A stretch of 64,000 nucleotides of DNA from Mucilaginibacter sp. (GCF_028288185.1 NZ_JAQBOF010000013.1:54982-118981); one strand, 5' to 3'; positions 1 to 10,048 are shown, counted from the first letter of the stretch. Program-made: numbers and translations. Notes: a model not told the origin generated them from the letters alone.

Positions 1-491
1 AAGATCTTAATTACCCCGGCAATTGTACCCAGGAAACCAAACATGGGCGCTATACCGGCAACAATGCCCAGTATGCCTATATTTTTTTCCAGTTTGGCTA
101 CTTCCAGCTTGCCTATGTTTTCGATAGCGCCCTCAATATCCTTAATAGGGCGGCCAATACGTAACAAACCTTTTTGCAGCATACGGCCCAACGGCGAGTT
201 ATTGTTACGGCAAATAGCAATGGCCGACTCCAAATTACCCGAATGTATACTACTGCGCACTTGTTGTAATAAGTTCGATTCGTTTTTTGAGGCTTTACGT
301 ATGGTAAAATATCTTTCAAAAAATATAACTAAACCCAATACAGCCAATATCCCTATCGGAAGCATTACCCAGCCACCTTTTAATATCAAATCGCCAAAGC
401 GAAGATCCTGGGCGGGTATAGCGGCTAACTGCTGTGCGGCATGATTAGCGGTGTCTGTTAAATGTTTAACGGTGTCTGTAACTGCTTGCAT
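1..491 (-). CDS. MotA/TolQ/ExbB-type proton channel subunit (partial, C-terminus off window)
   Basis: The reading frame is open from the ATG at 491 down to base 1 without a stop, so this is the N-terminal ~163 residues. After a hydrophilic start rich in Thr/Ala there is a membrane segment around residues 40-55 (GWVMLPIGILAVLGLVIFF), a cytoplasmic stretch with a LGRMLQKGL element, and then the family hallmark PMFGFLGTIAGVIKI near the cut, matching the conserved LGLLGTV helix of TolQ/ExbB. The family forms proton-driven motors in the inner membrane that energise outer-membrane processes with an ExbD/TolR partner, expected beyond the edge. It is the last visible gene of a minus-strand operon, 12 bp after the SPOR protein. 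Whether it is TolQ- or ExbB-like cannot be decided from this part. Confidence 0.85.
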   Translation of the reverse strand, partial: MQAVTDTVKHLTDTANHAAQQLAAIPAQDLRFGDLILKGGWVMLPIGILAVLGLVIFFERYFTIRKASKNESNLLQQVRSSIHSGNLESAIAICRNNNSPLGRMLQKGLLRIGRPIKDIEGAIENIGKLEVAKLEKNIGILGIVAGIAPMFGFLGTIAGVIKI

Positions 492-503
492 TAATATGTT
501 GTG

Positions 504-1883
504 TTATTTTTGTGGTATAATTTCTATTGCATAAGCATCGCCACCCGGTACTTTGCCCAATTCTATCATTTGAAACGCAAAATCCTTAGCTTCTTCCTTA
601 GTAGCAAAATGGCCGATGGATATATGATAAAGTGTGCCGGTAGCATCTGTTACCCACCGTGGGTCAAGCCCGGCTTTTTTCATTTTTTTAATGGCCGCGT
701 TAGCCTCTTCAATGGTTGTGGCGTTAAACGCGTAAACCTCAAAACGCCTGGTGCCTACCGCGTCTGATGGTTTGGCATTGATCACGCCGGCTTTATCTGC
801 AACTTCTTCCGGCGTTTTAGTTACCACCCTTGCTTTTTTAGGCGTTGTTAATACAGGTTGCTTTGTAGCAACGGGTATTGTATTATTTGTAATTGTTGCC
901 GGTTGCTGCGAAATAATGGTTTCCTTTTTCTTCGGTGCTGTTACCACAGGTTGCTGCGATATAATTGTCTCCTTTTTCTTTGGGTTGACCGGCTGTATAA
1001 TTATTGTTTCTGTTTTTTTAGGTGCAGCATTAACAACTGTATCTTTTTTAACCGTTAGTGTGTCTGCTTTAACAGTATCTGTAACCACTGGTTTAGCCAC
1101 TATTACTGGTTTTGGTTTAACGCTATCTACAACTTTAGTTTTGTGTTGCCAGAAAACCATCTTAGCAAAGGTATCGGGCTTATAATGATATAACGCAAAT
1201 ATGCCAGCGCCTATTACTACCATACCTATTAATATAATCAGTAATAAGCGTAGCGGGTTCCGGGTTTCTTCTTCCCCGCTATCCGGGTCAAAAAATTCAG
1301 ATGATACGCCTGCTTGCTCTTCATCGTAAACACGGCCAGGCAGTATTGTTTGTGCCTGCTCGGCTGACGCAGGTATTTCTCCCGGTTGTTCTTCGGTTAT
1401 TGCTGGTTTTGGCGGAGCAAACTTGGGCGGGAAATTCAGTTCTACTTTTGGCCTTTCTTCTACCGGCTTAACATCGCCAATTTTATTTATGCTGATGGGC
1501 TCAAAACCGTAAAAAATAGTATCGTCAATTATTTTATCGGTAGGCTTAAAGGTTAACTGGGTAAGTTCTGTATAAAACCAGCCCAGGTTACCAATAGGTA
1601 CCTCGCTCAGTAAAGCCTGTTGCTTTAAGTCGGTAATATATTTTTCGGCAAAGTATTTGGCTGATGCAACGGATATGTTTTTTTTCTGGGCTATATATTC
1701 GGCCAATGCATCATCATCAATCGACTGTACATCAAACTGCGCCTGGTGATAGGGTGGATGAAATTTGCGCGTAGCCTCGTCATAATAACCACTTACACGC
1801 ACCTGGACAAAGTAGCCCAGCCCGGGTACACTTACTTCGCCTTGCTGCATTAGCAATTCGCCTAAATAAAAGCCTACATCCAT
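504..1883 (-). CDS. HU-CCDC81/SPOR domain membrane protein
   Basis: 459 residues. Residues 1-135 fit the paired CCDC81-like prokaryotic HU domains known from Bacteroidota (start MDVGFYLGELL, then PGLGYF, and NLGWFYTE in the second unit). A Pro/Glu-rich linker leads to one membrane helix at about 211-233, followed by a long Lys/Thr/Val periplasmic linker with two copies of KKKETIISQQP, and a SPOR domain at about 380-459. SPOR domains bind denuded peptidoglycan glycan strands, so the protein probably links something cytoplasmic (the HU-like part) to septal or envelope peptidoglycan. It lies in the operon with the TolQ/ExbB-type gene (12 bp) and the barrel gene (39 bp). The domain call is firm; the cellular role is inferred. 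Confidence 0.85.
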   Translation of the reverse strand: MDVGFYLGELLMQQGEVSVPGLGYFVQVRVSGYYDEATRKFHPPYHQAQFDVQSIDDDALAEYIAQKKNISVASAKYFAEKYITDLKQQALLSEVPIGNLGWFYTELTQLTFKPTDKIIDDTIFYGFEPISINKIGDVKPVEERPKVELNFPPKFAPPKPAITEEQPGEIPASAEQAQTILPGRVYDEEQAGVSSEFFDPDSGEEETRNPLRLLLIILIGMVVIGAGIFALYHYKPDTFAKMVFWQHKTKVVDSVKPKPVIVAKPVVTDTVKADTLTVKKDTVVNAAPKKTETIIIQPVNPKKKETIISQQPVVTAPKKKETIISQQPATITNNTIPVATKQPVLTTPKKARVVTKTPEEVADKAGVINAKPSDAVGTRRFEVYAFNATTIEEANAAIKKMKKAGLDPRWVTDATGTLYHISIGHFATKEEAKDFAFQMIELGKVPGGDAYAIEIIPQK

Positions 1884-1922
1884 TTGCTAAAAGTAACGGT
1901 TAATTATATAACTTCAAAAGCC

Positions 1923-3794
1923 TTAAAAACTAAAGCTCGCGCCGCCAAATATATTAAATCCGTAGTCAGGATAGTACAACCAGGTTTGATTTGTTGAATT
2001 TAAAATGTTATTAACGTGTCCAAAAATGGATATCTGTTTATTCACCCTATATTCAACCCCGCCACTCAGGTCCATAAACGAGCTAACTTCTGATAAAATA
2101 GAGGCCGGCATAGCAACTCCTCCATACGAGGCAGCAAATGCCGCGGCGTTAGGCTTATCATAAGCAACACCGCGAAACAATAATGAACCGTTGATCTTAA
2201 CCTTATCATTTATATTGATAGATGTACCTGCTGTTAGTTTAAATTTAGGCATGTTCCAGGCTTGCGCCTCTGATGCCATGTGGTAATCTTTAAACTCAAC
2301 CCTTCCAAACAGATCTACATCGCCTGATGCTTTGTAATCCAGCTCGCCGTTAAAGCCATTGATGGTGGCCGTACCATTATCATATATAACAGCAAACCTG
2401 TTTTGCCCTCCTGCGAAATAGAAGTTACTTACAAACAGCGGCATGTTTTTAACACTGTTGTGGTATACATCGGCTTTAAAGCCTAAACCCGGTGCAAGGG
2501 TGCCTTTTAACCCGGCGCTTAAATCCAGTTTATCTACCGAATTTTGTATCGCTAAATTTCTGCCCAGGAATGGGTTGATGCCGTAAAAATCTTTTAAGGA
2601 TGATTTATTTATATCGCCTTTAGCCTCAACAAATAAGCGTACATATTTAGGTATTACCTGGTACTCTAACTTAGCAGCAGGGAAGATAGAGAAGCGGCTG
2701 GCAAAGCCAAACTCATCAACTATGTTTACGCCTGCGTCAATTTTATAAGCCTCGCCCTGGAACTTGATATACGGGTTAACCCTTACTATGCTGTTGTTGA
2801 AAGAGTATAACGAATCTTTTTGTGTACTCAGATCAAGCGATGCGGTTAAACCGGTATAGAACTGGTTGATAGTCTGGTTTAAAAAACCTGCCAATACCAG
2901 GTTGTTCTCTCTTGCTTTAAATCGGTCGCCAAATACATAACCTTTTAATTTTAAGGCATAGGTAAAATCCTTCTCAACGTCTTTATAGTTCTTGGCAATT
3001 TCGCCTTCGCCGGCTAATGTGTTAAAATATTGATGAGCAACATCCAGTTTAGCAGGCGGGTTAACTTTATCATAACCATAAAAATAATTGCTGCTATTGG
3101 TATAGTCTATTCGGCCAGATAGCGTATTCACAGCGCCAATGCTTTTGCCAAATACACCAACCTGGTCATTGCTTGTATTTTGTTTATTATAGGTGGTACC
3201 GCTATGGCTTATGTGTTTAACATAACCGCCAACCTGTAACGCTTCATCCTTGCCATTGCCAAAATAACCTTCAAAGAAAGTAGTTTTTAAATTCCCAACG
3301 GCTCCCTTTATTAGATTGTTATAAGGCAAAGTATCTACTTGTGCCGGTATCTTCATGGCATCCAGCTGTTTTATCTCAGAGTTTTGCTCTAAGCGTTTAT
3401 CCAGCGGGGCATAGGTTAACGGCGCTTTATAGGGCGTTTTATCTTCCAGGTCGGGGTTGCGGCGTATTTTTACCGCATCGGCTAATACCGGTTTGTAGGC
3501 TGTTGTTACCACAATTTCTTCGGATAAACTGCCGCCGTTTGGTGGTGGAGTATTTGCGGCGCCGCCTTTGCCAACGGTATCTTTACCGGTCACTTTTGAA
3601 GCTGCATCGCCCAATGCTTTCGCATCGGTTTGTTTTTTAGCTGCCGTTGGTTTGGCCGGAGCCTTGGCCGGTGCTTTCTTTACTGTTTTAGTAGCAGCGG
3701 CTTTTTTAGACTTGGTACTTTTTTGCGCGTTTGCCGGAACAAAGTATAATACCATGATCAAAGTAAACAGCGTGTAGGTGTATTTTAATTTCAT
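1923..3794 (-). CDS. Outer-membrane beta-barrel protein (TonB-receptor-like, no visible plug)
   Basis: 623 residues with signal peptide (MKLKYTYTLFTLIMVLYFVPANAQ), then a Lys/Ala/Pro-rich region (residues ~25-75) and a conserved-looking segment EEIVVTTAYKPVLADAVKIR. The rest has the alternating aromatic/polar pattern of a beta-barrel and ends in GGASFSF with a C-terminal Phe, as expected for outer-membrane insertion. I see no clear TonB plug domain, so although related proteins are often labelled TonB-dependent receptors, transport is not shown. It sits 14 bp after the TPR gene and before the HU/SPOR and TolQ genes, which suggests an outer-membrane component of the same trans-envelope assembly. 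Confidence 0.75.
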   Translation of the reverse strand: MKLKYTYTLFTLIMVLYFVPANAQKSTKSKKAAATKTVKKAPAKAPAKPTAAKKQTDAKALGDAASKVTGKDTVGKGGAANTPPPNGGSLSEEIVVTTAYKPVLADAVKIRRNPDLEDKTPYKAPLTYAPLDKRLEQNSEIKQLDAMKIPAQVDTLPYNNLIKGAVGNLKTTFFEGYFGNGKDEALQVGGYVKHISHSGTTYNKQNTSNDQVGVFGKSIGAVNTLSGRIDYTNSSNYFYGYDKVNPPAKLDVAHQYFNTLAGEGEIAKNYKDVEKDFTYALKLKGYVFGDRFKARENNLVLAGFLNQTINQFYTGLTASLDLSTQKDSLYSFNNSIVRVNPYIKFQGEAYKIDAGVNIVDEFGFASRFSIFPAAKLEYQVIPKYVRLFVEAKGDINKSSLKDFYGINPFLGRNLAIQNSVDKLDLSAGLKGTLAPGLGFKADVYHNSVKNMPLFVSNFYFAGGQNRFAVIYDNGTATINGFNGELDYKASGDVDLFGRVEFKDYHMASEAQAWNMPKFKLTAGTSININDKVKINGSLLFRGVAYDKPNAAAFAASYGGVAMPASILSEVSSFMDLSGGVEYRVNKQISIFGHVNNILNSTNQTWLYYPDYGFNIFGGASFSF

Positions 3795-3808
3795 GTGCTT
3801 GTCTTCTT

Positions 3809-6800
3809 TTATCCTTTATTAACCGGTTTGTTTTGTGTCGAGTCTTGTTTCATGTCGTCCGTGCCTTGTTGTGATTTGGCAGGTTTTGACGGCGATATTT
3901 TATCCAGCTTTTGTTGAGCCGTTGCTAAAATTTCATCATTGCCTTTGTAGTTGTCCAATATGCTTTGCAGGGTAGCTTTAGCCTGGAAATTGTCTTTCAG
4001 GGCCACGTAATCATCAGCCAATAAAATAAAGGTTTTGGCTATCCAGTAATCGTAGTTAGGCATTTCCTTGGCAATCTCAAAACAGGTTTTTTGCGATGTT
4101 TTGTACTGGTGCTTTAAGTATTGTATGTAAGCGATGTTATACTTAGCCTCGGCAGCCGCTATGGTTTTGGTATTGCTTATAGTATAGTCAAACTCATTTA
4201 CGGCAGCAGTAGTATCGCCTTTTTGCAGGTAGGCTAAGCCGGCATATAAACCTGTCCTGAACTTGTCTTCCTGTGCAGATTTTTCGTTGGCCCTAATCAG
4301 CTTAACATAGTTTAGCGCATCATCAGCAGCGTGCATTTGCGCGTAGCATAACAACAGGTTGTTTATCGCGAAGCTATAATCAGCCTTGTACTCTGATGAG
4401 ATCTCCAGCTTTTTCAAGAATACTACCGCGTCATTATATTTTTTCTTATTGATATACAACTTAGCCATGCTTATCAATGATTGCTCGGTTGACGTGCTGG
4501 TCCAGTCGTTCAATATTACGTTGTAATCAATTATGGCATCGTCATCCCGTTTCAAATTAACCAATGCCTGCGCACGGATAAAGCGGGCCTGTTTCTCATA
4601 AATAGGCTTGGTAGGGAATTTCTCGAAGTAACCACCAACCGCAGCTACAACACCGGTCCAATCGCCGCGTAAGTAAAGGTTATTGGCAGCGGTATACATA
4701 ATGCTTTCCTGCTCGGCAGTGGTGTAATTACCAATAGGGGTGGTAGTAGCATACGCAATGAAAGTTTGCGCATCGCCTTTATCAGTATATATTTTCTCTA
4801 TTTGTTTTAACGCCTGTTTAGCTTCATCTGTCGAGGCGTAGTCTTTTATTACCTGTTTAAATGATTCAACCGCTACATCATCACTGCCTGCGTTATAGTC
4901 GATTAAACCAATAGTGATCAACGCGCGGGGTATATAACTGCTGCGCGGATATTTTTGTATCATGGCCTGCAATGCTGTTTTAGCTGTCGGGCCATCGTTT
5001 TTAATAAAGTATGTGTAGGCTATTTCAAAATCGGCATCGTCCGCGTAATCAGAATTTGGGAACTTGGTTAACAGATCTTTAAGCGTGGTGATCTTAGTAT
5101 CAGGCGCGCCTTGCAGACCTTGTATCATACCACGCTGAAATAGGGCGTAATCCTCGCCTTTTATATGCTGGTTAATTATACGGTTATAATACTCTAATGC
5201 TTTTTCATAGCTTTTCAATACAAAATAGCTATCGCCGATACGGGTTATGGCATCATTAATGGTGTTGCGGTCTTTTTCCTCTCCATCTAAGAACTTCTGG
5301 AAGTAAGTGGCTGCGGTGCGATATTTCTCGCCGTAAAAAGCCGCGTAAGCCAATGCGTAGTTAGCATAATTATATACGTTGGTTTCGCGTGCCTCGGGCA
5401 GATCCAAAAAGTCCTGGAAGGTTGATACCGACTCGGTGTACTTACGCACTTCGTACATTGACTCGGCCATCCAGTAGGTAGTTAAGGCTTTAATTTTGCT
5501 ATCAACAGGTGTTTTTAATGAGCGAAGGAAGATGCCGATAGCATTCTCGAACGCGCGTTCATTGTAAAACTCTAAGCCACGATAATAGGTAACTTTTTGA
5601 TAAGCGATTTTAGCGCTTTGTGTTTTATTGGGGATAGGCTCCAGGATCTCAACCGCCTCTTTGTAATTGCGCGAGTTTAATAGTTCCTCACCCAGCAAAA
5701 CCTTCATCTCGGTAGTACGCGGCGAGTTGATGTAATTTTTTAAGTATAAGCGTGTAGCCTCTAATGCCTGGGTATTAAAGTCAAGCTCGTAAGATAATTT
5801 GGCGTATTGATACAAACCATCTTCCTGTAATTGTTTATCAAAACTAAGTTTTGATGCGTTTAAGAAAGCGTTACGCGCGCTTTGCTTGTTACTCATTTTC
5901 AGGAAAACCTCGCCTAAAGTGTAGCTGCCGCTTTGGCTGTAGGCATCTTTTTGTTCAATCAAGCGCTCCAACTCATTTGCCGATTTGGCGTAGTTGCCAA
6001 CTTTATAGTAAGCATAACCCATTTGGTAGCTATCCTGTGTGCTTTGGGTTTTGCCCTGGTCGCGGGCTTCAAAGCGGTCGTAATATTTTACAGCGCTATC
6101 ATAGTTAACCTTTGCAAAGTATGAGGCGGCAATAATGCGCAGCATTTCGGTTTCGTTTTGCTGTTTGGTATTGTTTACTATAGGTACCGCATAGCTTAGG
6201 ACATCATCATAACGTTTATCTAAAAAGTAAACGGCAGTAATATAATAAGGGTAGCTGTTAATGTATTTTTTCGAGTTTTTTAACTTCTCAAAATTCACCA
6301 ACGCTAAATGATAATCCTGATTTAAATATGCTATATAAGCAAAATAATAAGTGGCATCATCCGTAAATGGCGAGCGCCTGGTTTTTACCTCGCTAAATTG
6401 TAATTGCGCGTTGGTATAGTCTTTTAAAGCAAAATAAGCATAACCCTTGCGGAATTTATATTCGGTGTTTTCGCTGCCGGTTAACTGGCCGGCGGTTATT
6501 TTATCAAACCATTGCAGGGTCTCTTTATACAGTCCTTTTTTAGAGTACGACCGGCCTATCTGGTAAATAGCCAGTTTAGCCAATGGGTTTTCCGGATGCT
6601 CATTGATAAATTTCAGGAAAAGGCTTTCGGCGTCATCATTACCTAACTCCAACGCGCATAAGGCTACATAGTATTGCGAGTTTTCTTTTATTAGCGATAA
6701 TTCACTCTCAAACTGCGGCTGATTGGTAGTTTTTAGCTTCGAGTCCATTACCAGGCGGTATTGCTGCGATGCGGCAACATACATACCTTTCTCTAAAAGC

Positions 6801-6913
6801 TCGCCGGCGGCATGGTAGGTATGATAAACCCGGAACGATGGGCTTTGCTGGGCACGTAAATTAAGCGCAAAAAATATTAATATAGGGAGTATGCTGTATT
6901 TGATCCTTATCAT
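3809..6913 (-). CDS. Large secreted TPR repeat protein
   Basis: 1034 residues with signal peptide (ends FALNLRAQQ). Nearly the whole chain is made of tetratricopeptide-like helical repeats, with typical A/Y-x-x-G-x-x-Y elements such as AYYKVGNYAKSANELE and GDSYFVLKSYEKALEYYNRI. The C-terminal ~30 residues are Lys/Ser/Gln-rich and disordered. A secreted TPR solenoid of this size is likely a periplasmic scaffold, comparable in style to YbgF/CpoB-like proteins next to Tol genes, but much longer. It is the first gene of the operon that continues with the barrel, HU/SPOR and TolQ-type genes. No enzymatic motif is visible. Confidence 0.85.
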   Translation of the reverse strand: MIRIKYSILPILIFFALNLRAQQSPSFRVYHTYHAAGELLEKGMYVAASQQYRLVMDSKLKTTNQPQFESELSLIKENSQYYVALCALELGNDDAESLFLKFINEHPENPLAKLAIYQIGRSYSKKGLYKETLQWFDKITAGQLTGSENTEYKFRKGYAYFALKDYTNAQLQFSEVKTRRSPFTDDATYYFAYIAYLNQDYHLALVNFEKLKNSKKYINSYPYYITAVYFLDKRYDDVLSYAVPIVNNTKQQNETEMLRIIAASYFAKVNYDSAVKYYDRFEARDQGKTQSTQDSYQMGYAYYKVGNYAKSANELERLIEQKDAYSQSGSYTLGEVFLKMSNKQSARNAFLNASKLSFDKQLQEDGLYQYAKLSYELDFNTQALEATRLYLKNYINSPRTTEMKVLLGEELLNSRNYKEAVEILEPIPNKTQSAKIAYQKVTYYRGLEFYNERAFENAIGIFLRSLKTPVDSKIKALTTYWMAESMYEVRKYTESVSTFQDFLDLPEARETNVYNYANYALAYAAFYGEKYRTAATYFQKFLDGEEKDRNTINDAITRIGDSYFVLKSYEKALEYYNRIINQHIKGEDYALFQRGMIQGLQGAPDTKITTLKDLLTKFPNSDYADDADFEIAYTYFIKNDGPTAKTALQAMIQKYPRSSYIPRALITIGLIDYNAGSDDVAVESFKQVIKDYASTDEAKQALKQIEKIYTDKGDAQTFIAYATTTPIGNYTTAEQESIMYTAANNLYLRGDWTGVVAAVGGYFEKFPTKPIYEKQARFIRAQALVNLKRDDDAIIDYNVILNDWTSTSTEQSLISMAKLYINKKKYNDAVVFLKKLEISSEYKADYSFAINNLLLCYAQMHAADDALNYVKLIRANEKSAQEDKFRTGLYAGLAYLQKGDTTAAVNEFDYTISNTKTIAAAEAKYNIAYIQYLKHQYKTSQKTCFEIAKEMPNYDYWIAKTFILLADDYVALKDNFQAKATLQSILDNYKGNDEILATAQQKLDKISPSKPAKSQQGTDDMKQDSTQNKPVNKG

Positions 6914-7188
6914 AAGTGCGTGTAAATGGTGACGCTAAATTAGCTAAACACAAAAATGCAATCCACATTAGTAATTAACAACTGTGGATAACACTTTTTT
7001 AACGCAGATAAGAAAATTGAGGTATAGGTGTGGAAAACTTTAACGATGTGAGTAAAAGCTATCTTACATAAATTACAAGTATTGATTTTAAAACTGCAAA
7101 TCCAAATTTTTGAAAAAAAAGCAAAAAAAAGATATTGCCTCAATGCAACACTTACTTTTTTGTCGTGCCTTGTGACTAAACTCTGTTT

Positions 7189-9609
7189 ATGAAAAATTGG
7201 TTACTTACTGTTTTATTTCTGTTATTATCTACCCTTTTATTATTTGCCCAAACCAAAAAACCATTAAAAATAACGGGCAAGATAATTGATTCCGCTGACC
7301 ATCAACCCCTTGCCTACGTAAACGTAACCCTGAAAGAAAATGCTAAAAGCCTAGCTGTAAAAAGCGTACAAACTGCCGATAGCGGTAAGTTTCAACTAAC
7401 TATTCCCATTACCGGTATCAATGACTATAAATTAACGCTAACCTATATTGGTTATAAAGCTAAAACTATATCAATAAAATTGGATAAGCCGGTTAATGAT
7501 TTGGGCGACATTTTGTTATCAACAAATAGCAGCCAGTTAAAAGCTGTCGCGATAACGGCATCAAAGCCATTGATAAAGCAGGAGATTGATCGTTTAAGCT
7601 ATGATGTACAAGCCGATCCGCAAACTAAAGGACAAAATGCGCTGGACGTATTGCGCCGTACCCCATTGGTTACTGTTGATGGCAATGACAATATACAGTT
7701 GCAGGGAAGCGGCAGCTACAAAATTTTTATTAATGGCAAGCCGTCACCTTTAATAGATAATAACCCGAGTAACGTTTTGCGTTCTATGCCCGCCGATGTA
7801 ATTGTTCGCATTGAAGTAATTACAACCCCGCCTGCAAAATATGATAGCGAGGGCCTTGCGGGTATTATTAATATCATTACCACTAAAAAAACAAACAACA
7901 ATAGTTATAATGCTGTAGCAGGTGCGCGATACAACAACGTATTCGGGCCAAACCTTAATCTTTCTGCCACCGCTAAAAAAGATAAATTAGGCATAAGCGG
8001 TTTTGTTGGCATCGGCCAGCAACCCGCTGCACCTAACCATCCAAGTAATTTCAGGGAAACGGTTGGCAGTACACCAACTATTTTATCGCAGCAGGGTGAA
8101 AATGCAGCTCACGGCAACTCGGTTAATAGCAGTGTTCAATTAACGTACGAGGTTGATACCCTCCACTTGTTAACAGGTGTATTTGATTATTTTGCAGGGA
8201 AATACACCCGTTATTACAATCCATTTTCGGTTTACTCTGTTCCCGGTGGAAATATATTGGAGTCGTACAATTTGCTTACTAATGGTGGCTATAACTTTTT
8301 AGGTACTGATGCCGGGTTGAATTATGAAATTGGATTTAAACACCATAAAGGTGAGCTGGTAACTTTTTCTTACCGATATAATTATTACCTATTAGGGCAA
8401 TATAGCAATGTTTCGGCTGTTAACCGTTTCAACTATAATGACCCTGATAATAATCAGCAAAATGATGCTTCGTCATGGGAACATACCGTACAAGTAGATT
8501 ATGTTCACCCGCATAAAAATTTAACCATAGAAGCCGGAGCAAAAGCTATACTCAGAGATAATTTCAGTAACTCTGGCGGGCAAATAGCTACTGCAACAGG
8601 CTTTGTTAATGATCCAACACTTATAAACAATTTCAATTATAAGCAGGATGTTTACGGTTTGTATAATTCATATATGTTAAAAATAACTAAATGGACATTC
8701 CAGGGAGGCGTACGAGCCGAGCATACAAGAGTAAATGCAAACTTTTCATCAAATGGCTCGCTGTTAAATACTAACTATACCAATGTTGTTCCTTCCTTAT
8801 CGGTTCAATTAAATTTAAAAGGAAACAACAGCTTGACTTTTGGTATTACCAACAGGTTACAGCGTCCTGGTATGTCACAGTTAAATCCCTATATAGATAA
8901 AACCAATCCACAGATCATCAATACAGGAAATCCTTTTCTTACACCGGTTATCAGTCATTTATTTGAACTGAGTTATAATAAAATATCTACAAAAGGATCA
9001 TTGAACCTGCGTTTAAGTTACCTATACACTAACAACAGCATTATCCCGGTTAGTAAAGTTGTCGGCGATACGCTGACCATTAACTCTTATGAAAATGTGG
9101 GGCAGAATAAAATATTACGTACGGCTGTTAACGGTAATTATATGCTGAACAATAACTGGAGCCTTAACTTTAACACCGGCATTTTTTATGTATGGATATC
9201 GGGCGTATACAACGGTCAATATTATAGCAACCAGGGGCCGCGCACCAACACTTTTCTTAACACCAGCTATAAGTTAAATAATGATTGGGTTGTGGCCGTT
9301 AGCGGAGGCTACAACAGGCGTTATGTTAACCTACAGGGAGGCTCAAACGATTATAAATATTCTACTTTGAGCATTACCAAAACGCTAAAGAATTTTGTAT
9401 TGACCGCATCAGGCAATAATCTTTATGCTAGTCATTATTCTTTCACCACCTACACCAAAACAAATCAATTTTACCAGATCAACGATGCAGACCTGGTATT
9501 TCGCAATTTTAATTTTAGCGTGAGTTATAAGTTTGGCGGGCTTAACGCTAACATTAAAAAGAATAAACATGGTATAAATAATGACGATGCTATATCAACG
9601 GGTAATTAA
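7189..9609 (+). CDS. Outer membrane beta-barrel family protein (CarboxypepD_reg + plug-like + barrel)
   Basis: 806 residues. The signal peptide (MKNWLLTVLFLLLSTLLLFAQ) is followed by a carboxypeptidase regulatory-like beta-sandwich (about 27-110, ITGKIIDSADHQPLAYVNV), a plug-like region (about 115-225, with LDVLRRTPLVTVDGN and YDSEGLAGIINIIT), and a long barrel. This is the arrangement of the Bacteroidota outer-membrane beta-barrel family related to TonB receptors. The substrate is unknown; no SusD partner is next to it. It is transcribed alone, divergent from the TPR operon. A paralogue with the same architecture lies at 39315-41777. Confidence 0.85.
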   Translation: MKNWLLTVLFLLLSTLLLFAQTKKPLKITGKIIDSADHQPLAYVNVTLKENAKSLAVKSVQTADSGKFQLTIPITGINDYKLTLTYIGYKAKTISIKLDKPVNDLGDILLSTNSSQLKAVAITASKPLIKQEIDRLSYDVQADPQTKGQNALDVLRRTPLVTVDGNDNIQLQGSGSYKIFINGKPSPLIDNNPSNVLRSMPADVIVRIEVITTPPAKYDSEGLAGIINIITTKKTNNNSYNAVAGARYNNVFGPNLNLSATAKKDKLGISGFVGIGQQPAAPNHPSNFRETVGSTPTILSQQGENAAHGNSVNSSVQLTYEVDTLHLLTGVFDYFAGKYTRYYNPFSVYSVPGGNILESYNLLTNGGYNFLGTDAGLNYEIGFKHHKGELVTFSYRYNYYLLGQYSNVSAVNRFNYNDPDNNQQNDASSWEHTVQVDYVHPHKNLTIEAGAKAILRDNFSNSGGQIATATGFVNDPTLINNFNYKQDVYGLYNSYMLKITKWTFQGGVRAEHTRVNANFSSNGSLLNTNYTNVVPSLSVQLNLKGNNSLTFGITNRLQRPGMSQLNPYIDKTNPQIINTGNPFLTPVISHLFELSYNKISTKGSLNLRLSYLYTNNSIIPVSKVVGDTLTINSYENVGQNKILRTAVNGNYMLNNNWSLNFNTGIFYVWISGVYNGQYYSNQGPRTNTFLNTSYKLNNDWVVAVSGGYNRRYVNLQGGSNDYKYSTLSITKTLKNFVLTASGNNLYASHYSFTTYTKTNQFYQINDADLVFRNFNFSVSYKFGGLNANIKKNKHGINNDDAISTGN

Positions 9610-9630
9610 TAAAAATCTCCATAAAATAAG

Positions 9631-9660
9631 AAGCGGCTATCCCTTTCGAGACAGCCGCTT
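9631..9660. terminator. Hairpin between convergent genes
   Basis: Perfect 8-bp arms AAGCGGCT/AGCCGCTT with a 14-nt loop lie between the convergent barrel gene and the response regulator. The minus side is followed by a T-rich stretch, the plus side less clearly. It probably serves as a bidirectional terminator. Confidence 0.6.
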
Positions 9661-9682
9661 GCTTTATGATAATTAATGGATA

Positions 9683-10048
9683 CTAAGCCGCCGCCAATTG
9701 TTTTTCTACACTGTTAAGCAACACATCAATATCAAATGGTTTGGAAATAAAATCATCGGGGTTGCCATTTTGTTTAAAGCTATCTGTGATAGAGTGGCTT
9801 GCCGATAATAGTATAACGGGTATATCATGTGTTTCTTTCCTTGCTTTAACACTTCGGCAAAGATCACGACCATCCAGATCTCCTAACATAATATCCAGCA
9901 AAATAAGGTCGGGGTGGTTTTCTTTTATTCTTTCAAATAGGAATTTTCCGTCAACCAATGTCTCTACTTCGTAACCTGAATCTTCCAGTATCAACTGTAA
10001 GACTTCTAAAAGATCTTTATCATCATCAACCGCCAATATCCGTTGCAT
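9683..10048 (-). CDS. Stand-alone response regulator receiver protein
   Basis: 121 residues, a single receiver domain without output domain. The acidic pair D8-D9, the phospho-acceptor D52 (LILLDIMLGD), S82 and the conserved K103 (SKPFD) are all in place, so phosphorylation should be possible. CheY-like single-domain proteins act as phosphotransfer intermediates or by protein binding. No kinase gene is adjacent. A second protein of similar length and layout is at 15337-15696. Confidence 0.92.
   Translation of the reverse strand: MQRILAVDDDKDLLEVLQLILEDSGYEVETLVDGKFLFERIKENHPDLILLDIMLGDLDGRDLCRSVKARKETHDIPVILLSASHSITDSFKQNGNPDDFISKPFDIDVLLNSVEKQLAAA

Noticed and set aside
751..1185. 144-residue plus-strand frame opposite the SPOR protein linker
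   Set aside because: Low-complexity Val/Thr/Gly/Phe antisense of the Lys/Thr-rich linker, not a gene.
6940..7143. 67-residue minus-strand frame
   Set aside because: It lies in the AT-rich promoter gap between divergent genes, has low complexity and no features of a translated protein.
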